NCBI GenBank assembly: GCA_024220505.1
Contig: JAKZZE010000003.1
Span: forward strand, 992,001-1,056,000
Reading direction: 5' to 3'
Source of the DNA: Rhizopus arrhizus
Lineage: Eukaryota; Mucoromycota; Mucoromycetes; Mucorales; Rhizopodaceae
Length of the DNA stretch: 64,000 nt
The notes under the pieces are model-generated. The model saw only the letters and a list, made by a program, of their open reading frames with translations, was not told the origin of the DNA and did not search any database. Of this stretch, positions 56,168 to 64,000 are shown piece by piece (positions within the stretch are counted from its first letter, which is position 1; every line of letters starts with the position of its first letter). A program made the position numbers and the translations under genes.

Positions 56168-59047
56168 TTATTTTTGTACAAGTAAGGCTAGAAATTCTTC
56201 AAACTTTGTGTGAGACTCGATCCTCCAATTAGCAAGCGTCTTTTTCTCAGGAGAACCAACAACGATTGCAAATTGAACAATTTCTGGTCCACCGATCTGA
56301 AGCTTATCCAATACACGGAACATGTCATCACCTGTCTTACTGTCACCAACACAAATGATAAAATCGATAGTTGAACAATGTAACACTGAACGCTTGAGTA
56401 CTGTACCTTTGTTCACAAGACTAGGCCGTACTTCCAGGTTCATTCTGTTCATCAAACATTCAATAGGCAATTTGCCGACAAAATTCTGTTCCAAATGGTT
56501 TTGACACTCCATCGCTTGGAACGCACTGTTGTTTCACAATGTTTTAACCTAATTTTTTTTATGGCATATTGCACACACTTACCCAAATTTAGGATCCGCT
56601 TTACGGTAATGCCAGGCAATAGAACATTTCTTGTCTTCGATCAGACTACCAGGTGTACGTTCTGTATAGTATTCAAATATTTCTTTTACACCATCTTTCC
56701 AGGATAAGTCAAGGTCGCCTGTCATGTCTAACCACATTGAGCTCTCTGGATCTTTGATGAAACACCCATGTTCTGCAGATAAGCCTAGGTTAGGTATATG
56801 GCCTAAACAGTAATCAAGCCATTCCTTTTTTTGAATTTATTAGTATCTCATTTGTATTTCCTAGATTTTTTATACCTGTGTACGACCAGAGACAACCCAA
56901 ACAATATTTTGAGGATCTTCACACAGTTCCTTTAATGCCTTAATCGTCTTTTCTGAAGGTATGGCGTCCTCTGTATTTTTGTGAATCGGAGCTAAAGCAC
57001 CCTATAAGTCAAAAATAGTTAAAAGGTGAAAGGAAAGAGGAAGTTGTTGTTATTCAATATTTACATCATAGTCAATTACTAAAGCACGCTTGCGACTGTT
57101 ATCATATTCCACTTTAGCTCGTTTGAAATCAAGTAAAGAAGTTGCCCCACAGCCATTCTTTTGTGAATCCAAGAGCCCTTTGACAAGAGAACTTGCCCAA
57201 AAATTGGCTGTATGAGAAGTGACAAAATCATTCAATTGCTATATGCATTGTAAATGGATGCTCATGCTAAAAAGAGAATTTGCTTTTTTACCTGGTATTT
57301 TAATTTCTTTTCCTCTTCGCTTATGGATAAGCATTCAGCAATAGCACGAGCTACTTCATTAAAGTTCCAAGGGTTGACAATAGTAGCGGTACTCATGCTT
57401 CTTGCTGTACCAGTGAATTCAGACAAAATCAAGGGGCTGCAGCGACCTTCTTGGGCAACGACATATTCAAAACTAGATGTATTCATACCATCAATCACGG
57501 GCGTAACAAGGCCAATATCAGCCACTTTCAAAAGAGCATAGTACTCATCACGATCGATATGTTGATTGAACAAGTTTGCAGGTGTAAATTCGATAGAACC
57601 GTATTTGCTATTAATACGGGCAACAATTTCGTTGGCCTTCTTTTCGAGCCCAGGTGTATCTAAAACACCCGGAGAGGTCACTTGGATAAGGACGGCCTTA
57701 TCTCTCCATTCTGGATAGCTATCCAAAAATATTTCAAAGGCCTCTAACTTTTGAAGGACACCTTTCACGGGATCAAGCTTGTCTCTACCAATGATTAGCT
57801 TTTTATCTGCATATCTTTCCCGAATGGCTTTCGCTTTGGGTTCTACACCTGGACGATGACAGTGATCTCTTGTTCTTTCAACATCAATGCCAATTGGGTA
57901 AATACCAATTTGAATAAGTGAGCCGTGGGCGACGATACCGTATAGAGTATATTCATAACCCAAAATGCGTGTACAACATGAGGTGAAGTGACGAGCATAA
58001 TCATAGGTTTGCAAGCCTACCAAGTTGGCCCCTAAAATGCCTTGAAGGATTTCTTTACGATCTACGTTGACAAAGGATGTAAGTAAACGCAAAGTTTCAA
58101 ACATGTCTATTATAGCTTACGTGGAAGACAGCGGAAAATTTCTGAGCTAGGGAAAGGAGTATGTACAAAAAACCCAACTAACGCGTTAGGTAATCTGTCA
58201 CGTATTATTTGAGGGACAAGCATCAAATGATAGTCATGTACCCAAACTATTTTTTTTTCCATCGATAAGTCAAGGCTTTTACATGTAGATGCTTACAATA
58301 ACTTACCAATATCTCCCTCCTTGTAATGCTTTAATACTTCTTCAGCAAATATTTCATTCACTCTCACATAATCTTTCCAATAATTCACTTCATCTACATT
58401 GTCAGACCACATCATGTAATGCATGAGTGGCCAAAGAACTTTAAAAATGTGTAATGAGTACAATAAGACTTTCTATAAATGAACGCTTTACCTTGTTTAC
58501 TATAGCCTTCGTAATGGCCTGAAGACAATTTGTCATTTATAAAGATGGGCACCATATCGTATTTTGATCGCAAGAGATCTCTCAAGCTTTCTCTCTCTTC
58601 TTCATTGATATCGTCAATTTCAATTGGATCATTCTCATCTGTTACAATAGACCCTGTACTACCAATATAGAGAGTTTCATGATTTTTCTTTAAGGAATCA
58701 ATGGCAGCATACATGGCAGAGTGTCCTCTTCTCTGAGTCAATCGCCAAATATTAGTTCGACCAAGAGCAGTAATAGTGGATCTTCTCTTTTGAACTTGAG
58801 AAATAGGATTCAAGTCCGCTTCTTCGGTGGGAGTGTGGACTGGGGTGATTTCAGAATAAACATTAAATGGATTTTTTTGTAACTTGAGCTGCTTTAATTT
58901 TTCAATAATTGACTGGTTTGTGTTGGAAATATCGAGAATACAATTATATGGTATCTGATTGACAACATTAATTACTTTTCCTTTAAATTCTTGATCGTCC
59001 TTATTTCCAATGACCGTCTCTTTTATCTTGTTGACAATAGAAGACAT
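56168..59047 (-). CDS. TPS2: Tps2-like trehalose-6-phosphate synthase/phosphatase family protein
   Basis: Eight exons (58492–59047, 58307–58438, 58121–58246, 57292–58061, 57065–57238, 56876–57001, 56583–56824, 56168–56525) encode 827 residues. The family makes trehalose-6-phosphate from UDP-glucose and glucose-6-phosphate, or removes its phosphate, in the cytosol. A GT20 domain (about 25–520) shows RGHSAMYAAIDSL, VWVHDYHLMLVPQ, FFVHTPFPSSEIFRCLP, GRDKLDPVKGVLQKLEAFE and NPWNFNEVARAI. Active Tps1 has Arg where this protein has Lys in GRDKLD, as in Tps2-type proteins with an inactive synthase domain. A HAD phosphatase domain follows from about 578. VIDYDGALAP keeps both catalytic Asp (about 584 and 586) but has Ala for the usual Thr, and VGDSKTGDDMF replaces the usual GDDxTDEDMF. 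It may be a modified phosphatase or a regulatory subunit. Confidence 0.88.
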
Positions 59048-60687
59048 GGTATAATGTGAGAAAAAGAGAGAGAAAAAAACCCATATTTTGCAGTAAAATC
59101 CCTGATTTATAAAATTCTGGACTAAACGGCATTTAAAATGACGTTATGCACTGTCATTTAACTGTCAGTTCTGTCAATCGATTACGTTATAGTTTCGTTT
59201 TCTTGAAGAAATATCTTGTCCTTCATTATTTTCAATCATAGATATAATCATACGATTGATTATTGCTGTAAGTATAGATATGATATTAAAATTTATGAAA
59301 TGCTCCATTAGCTAATAGTGATTAATAACAAGAAATTGACAGAGTATGCATACTTTTATAACATTCTCTTCTTATTCGTCCATTATCCTCCTCTTAATCC
59401 CAAATGGAAATACAGAGTCAAAAGATACAATAAAGTATTGTGGTAAATCTGATCTGATAGCCAAATTCTAATTCAAGCGTGAAATACTGCTAGCAAGTAG
59501 TTCTTGACTTGTATTATATACCTATTGCCATCCATTTATGACAACTAAGCCTTATTATAAACCAATGAAGCTTTTTTTATCTTAACGTTAAAATTCTATT
59601 CTTTTTAGACTTTAGTTTGAATTGAAGTTTTTTTATCTCAATAGAAGTATAATAGCATCTACTGTGTAAAAAATTCCTTATGTTTTAAATTTGTTAAACG
59701 TGCCAACACTGGAAAAGACTTTATAGTATAATCATATTGTTATGTATCAAAACAGGATCTTATTATTCAAATAAAAACAGTATTTCCCTCTCTTTTTTCC
59801 TATTTTGTAAGTTAGTTGATTGTATTCTTTTATGAAGAAATTTAGAGTCAGTTATGATGTTTTTAATTAAATCTAAGGGATATTCAAACACTGAACATGA
59901 TTTTCGACTACTAGCGCTCGCTATGAAGACAAAAATATTAGGAGGGAAAGCAATTTAACATATATTACTCTGTCACTCATTAGAAATGTAATAGATTGCC
60001 TACAGAAATGACTATAAATGAAACAATATTCTATACGCACTTTATACTTAAGTAACTTGTGAAAATCCAAAAGTGATTACTAGCTAGTGCGTGTAAGGAA
60101 ACCCATATTGTAAATGGAAAGCAGCCATGTCCAAATGCTAACTTCTTGTTCAAAAACGAAGTTATTCAACAATTGGATATTAAAAATGCTATTGACCGTA
60201 TCAATTCGCCTATAATGAATATGCTTTGCTTATTGTAATAGTTTATTCTTTTACTTGCACCAATGAAATGGTAATTGGTATTACTGATCCTAGGAACAAT
60301 TTTTTATTTGCTCAAGTTAGTAGAAAGAAACTCCAATATCATTTGTTTGTATATCGGATTAAACTAATACAGGAATCAGACATCGATTTGAAACAGATCC
60401 TTTTTTTTTTGGGATAATAATTAAGCCGCTGGCTTACCGGAGGATGAATTATTTATTAAAAGTGATAATATTTGTATTTGTATTGATACCTAAAGCTATA
60501 ATACAGTTATGATGTAGAGATTGCCTCTTACTTATAGAATAATAGCATAATTCTTTTTTTTATGGACAAAAGATAGATCTAAACTGGCAGAAGAGCAAAT
60601 TCAAAAACACTGTCACAATTTTGTATTTGTAATACGTTTAAAGTCAGACTTTTCTTCCACTGCAGAATTTATTAATAATCAATAAGA
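59048..60687. other. 1.6-kb AT-rich divergent intergenic region
   Basis: Separates the divergently transcribed trehalose and Old Yellow Enzyme genes. No gene recognised. Short frames (for example 60226–60417) have no support. Confidence 0.5.
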
Positions 60688-60695
60688 TATAAAAG
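60688..60695 (+). promoter_or_regulatory. TATA box of the Old Yellow Enzyme gene
   Basis: TATAAAAG, 51 nt upstream of the start codon. It implies a very short leader. Confidence 0.6.
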
Positions 60696-60738
60696 GAGCT
60701 CGCATTTTTTGATTTAATAAAGAAATATAGATTAAAAA

Positions 60739-61962
<1,224 letters not shown>

Positions 61963-62194
61963 ACACCGGCTTTTCCTTTTTATTTTGTATAATATAAATG
62001 TATTTAAATAAACTATAGAACATATATCTCCCTAAAAACTTAATCTATAATGTCTAAATAACTAACTGTAATTTACAATATTTGGATACTTGTGATTTCA
62101 TATATATTAAAAGTGTTATTCCTGAACTTGTTTTTTTTAATTATACAACAAATAAATAAATGAAAGTAAAAGAAAAGAAGAAAAGAAAAAAGAG
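61963..62194. other. Convergent spacer between the Old Yellow Enzyme and Ert1-like genes
   Basis: Short AT-rich spacer shared by two 3' ends. No other feature. Confidence 0.6.
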
Positions 62195-63789
62195 CTATTG
62201 TAGTTGTATTGGTAGAAAATTTCCAACAATCACTGTCTAATAATTATTCTTGTTATTAAAATGGTTAATACAGTAAAAGGCACTTACAGGAATATTATAT
62301 TTGTCTCTACGAATAGTAAATGAAAAACAACACGAAATCACGCTTGTATTTTCTGGGCCAGGACTTTTTAGTAAACATGAAGTTAAGACTGCTTTTTGTC
62401 CAGGATCAAAGGCTATATTTCCATATTTCTATTTAAGATATGAGCATTCCTTTCTGTACCTCTTTACCCTCTTACTTAGTTTACCTCCCAATAGTTAACT
62501 GCTGATTCTTCCGCCATTAATTCATAAATACATAATCTACCTTCTCTGAGATTCTCAATAGGAACATTGACAAGTGCAGCAAACTCTTTATTTCCTTTAT
62601 ATATTTCACCTGTACGTCTCCATAAACAGGCTGGTATACCCATCGAACTAAACACTCTATCATAATCCTACTTGCTATGATTAGTTACCGTCAGTGTGCT
62701 ACTATTTCTTCTTATTATTTATTTCTTCTACCAAAAGTAATCTTTCAAAGGCTTCCTCAACTAATATTAGATCAATATCCGTTAATGATTGGGCCACCGA
62801 CCTAAAAGCAGGACGAAATGTTCCCATCACGTTCAATATACGTTGACGACTAGAGGCAGACATACTATATTTGAATTTATGTAAGCTATCTTAATATCTT
62901 CCTGTTCCCTCTCCCAAACCATTTACTTATTGTCCATGTATTTTTGAAGTCTAGCATAGCCATTCACATAGTTATATGGTTTCAAAAACCCTGCTTCATA
63001 CTTTGCATTAATCACTTCTGTCAAACGATCTTCTAATTTTCCGTCAGAAGGATCGGCTGCTGTTAAAAAAAACCTTTCAGTGTTATTGACAGTTGTATTG
63101 GGTGCTGCATCGTTTCTAGCTGCCATAATCCCCTGCTTGTCACTACCACCTAGTGAATCTAAAAAATTGCTGATGACTGATATTTCATTGCCCATTTGTT
63201 CACTTGCAAATGTAAGTTGACCTGCTCCCATTTGTCCATAAAGCTGAAGTGGAAGTCTTCTGGGATTACTGTTAGATCGAGCAACTATATTGAGATCTGT
63301 TATGAATCAAATATATTTTTTAGTGGATGAATTACCATTGTTTTGAGCTAGAGTAGATAAGGGCGCATAGTTCTCATTGTTGATATTAATTTGAATGTCT
63401 GATCTAGCATTATTCAACTGTTGTTGCTGTTGCTGTATAGAAATAGAGTTGTTTGGGGGTTTTACTTCATCGTGGCATAAATGCCCAATGCTTCGTTTAA
63501 TGCAACGCTGACAAGGACGACCTAAATAAAGACATGAACAAATTATTTTAATTGTAAAAAAAACAAAAACAAAACTACCTTCATCACAAGTCATATGTGA
63601 GCGTCTACAGTAAACACAGGCTAAATCAAAGTTCAACAAGCTTGTTTGTATATTATTGTTCATTTTACCATGTGTCACTTTTCGTCTTTTAGGACCAGTA
63701 CGAGGCTTCTTTTTATTATCTTGAGGTTGATGTGTACTACTCTCTGGAGAGTCTTGCTGGCCTGCAGTTGGTCGCGTTGAATCAGACAT
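62195..63789 (-). CDS. ERT1: Zn2Cys6 transcription factor with PAS domain, Ert1/AcuK family
   Basis: Eight exons (63669–63789, 63579–63620, 63336–63521, 62927–63296, 62732–62864, 62485–62667, 62288–62428, 62195–62236) encode 405 residues. The family activates gluconeogenic and non-fermentable-carbon genes (PEP carboxykinase and others) in the nucleus. The zinc cluster at about residues 41–70 has six Cys, spaced C-x2-C-x6-C-x5-C-x2-C-x8-C. The family signature HMTCDEGRPCQRCIKRSIGH is split by an intron. A Gln/Asn-rich linker follows, then the conserved FLKPYNYVNGYARLQKYM. The PAS domain (about 280–400) has FERLLL, DYDRVFSSMG, ACLWRRTGEIYKGNKEF, ELMAEESAVNYWEKYG, FTIRRDKYNIP and the terminal VIVGNFLP. 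The last 14-codon exon restores the family C-terminus. The 39-nt intron 63297–63335 is the shortest seen here. Confidence 0.92.
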
Positions 63790-64000
63790 TTTTTTTTGTT
63801 GATTGCAAGGCAAAAAAAGAAAGGAAAACCAATAGAAAAAGTCCATACTTTTTTATGAGTCAACAAGTATCAGTTCCCCTCATATCTAATGGCCGACTGA
63901 ATAATTAGGTGCTAGATTAAGCCAGATTTAAACGGTGCAATATCTAGCCTTTTTTTTTTTGTTTTCTTACAGAGTATATACACATCCGGCCGCCGGGATT
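63790..64000. other. Upstream region of the Ert1-like gene and window end
   Basis: AT-rich leader and promoter side of the regulator. No clear TATA box or other gene is seen before the window ends. Confidence 0.5.

Overview
The window looks like nuclear DNA from a Mucoromycota fungus, probably Mucorales. It is AT-rich. Nearly every gene is cut by short GT–AG introns, mostly 39–75 nt. It carries fungal genes: Gup1, Kre9-like and HsbA surface proteins, a Nik1-type hybrid histidine kinase, a Zn2Cys6 regulator and a Tps2-type enzyme. The transposons (a LINE, Tc1-like relics and a Fanzor-like relic) resemble families common in Mucorales. I saw no tRNA, rRNA or CRISPR array. All exon models were built by eye from reading-frame continuity and family conservation.

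Layout. 1–20.3 kb: a sugar transporter (minus strand), the mitochondrial succinyl-CoA ligase beta subunit, a small secreted HsbA-like protein, and a 1,869-residue group III hybrid histidine kinase with about 13 HAMP-like units. Several kilobases of AT-rich DNA without recognisable genes separate them. 20.7–28 kb is an island of mobile DNA: a 1.26-kb structure with 168-bp near-perfect inverted arms, a 5.8-kb LINE-type element flanked by a perfect 16-bp target-site duplication, and a 100-bp Tc1/mariner-like MITE at its right edge. The LINE is unusual. It is built head to head, with a second ORF1-like gene on the opposite strand and related 3' tails at both ends.

28.8–44.3 kb is a denser housekeeping stretch: an aldo/keto reductase, SPT5, GUP1 and a Kre9-like GPI protein. 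After a gap come the phosphotransfer protein YPD1, the SNARE USE1 (its stop codon interlocks with that of YPD1) and a BLOC-1 subunit 2 homologue. 44.5–50.6 kb holds transposon relics: two decayed Tc1-like transposases in opposite orientation, with a Fanzor/TnpB-like nuclease pseudogene between them. 51–64 kb: a cytochrome P450, ribosomal protein eL27, a CPSF6-like RRM protein, a Tps2-like trehalose enzyme, an Old Yellow Enzyme and an Ert1/AcuK-type regulator.

Functional links. The hybrid kinase and YPD1 are successive components of the fungal osmostress phosphorelay. Trehalose synthesis, succinyl-CoA ligase and Ert1/AcuK belong to central carbon metabolism. The remaining neighbours look unrelated, as is normal for a fungal chromosome.
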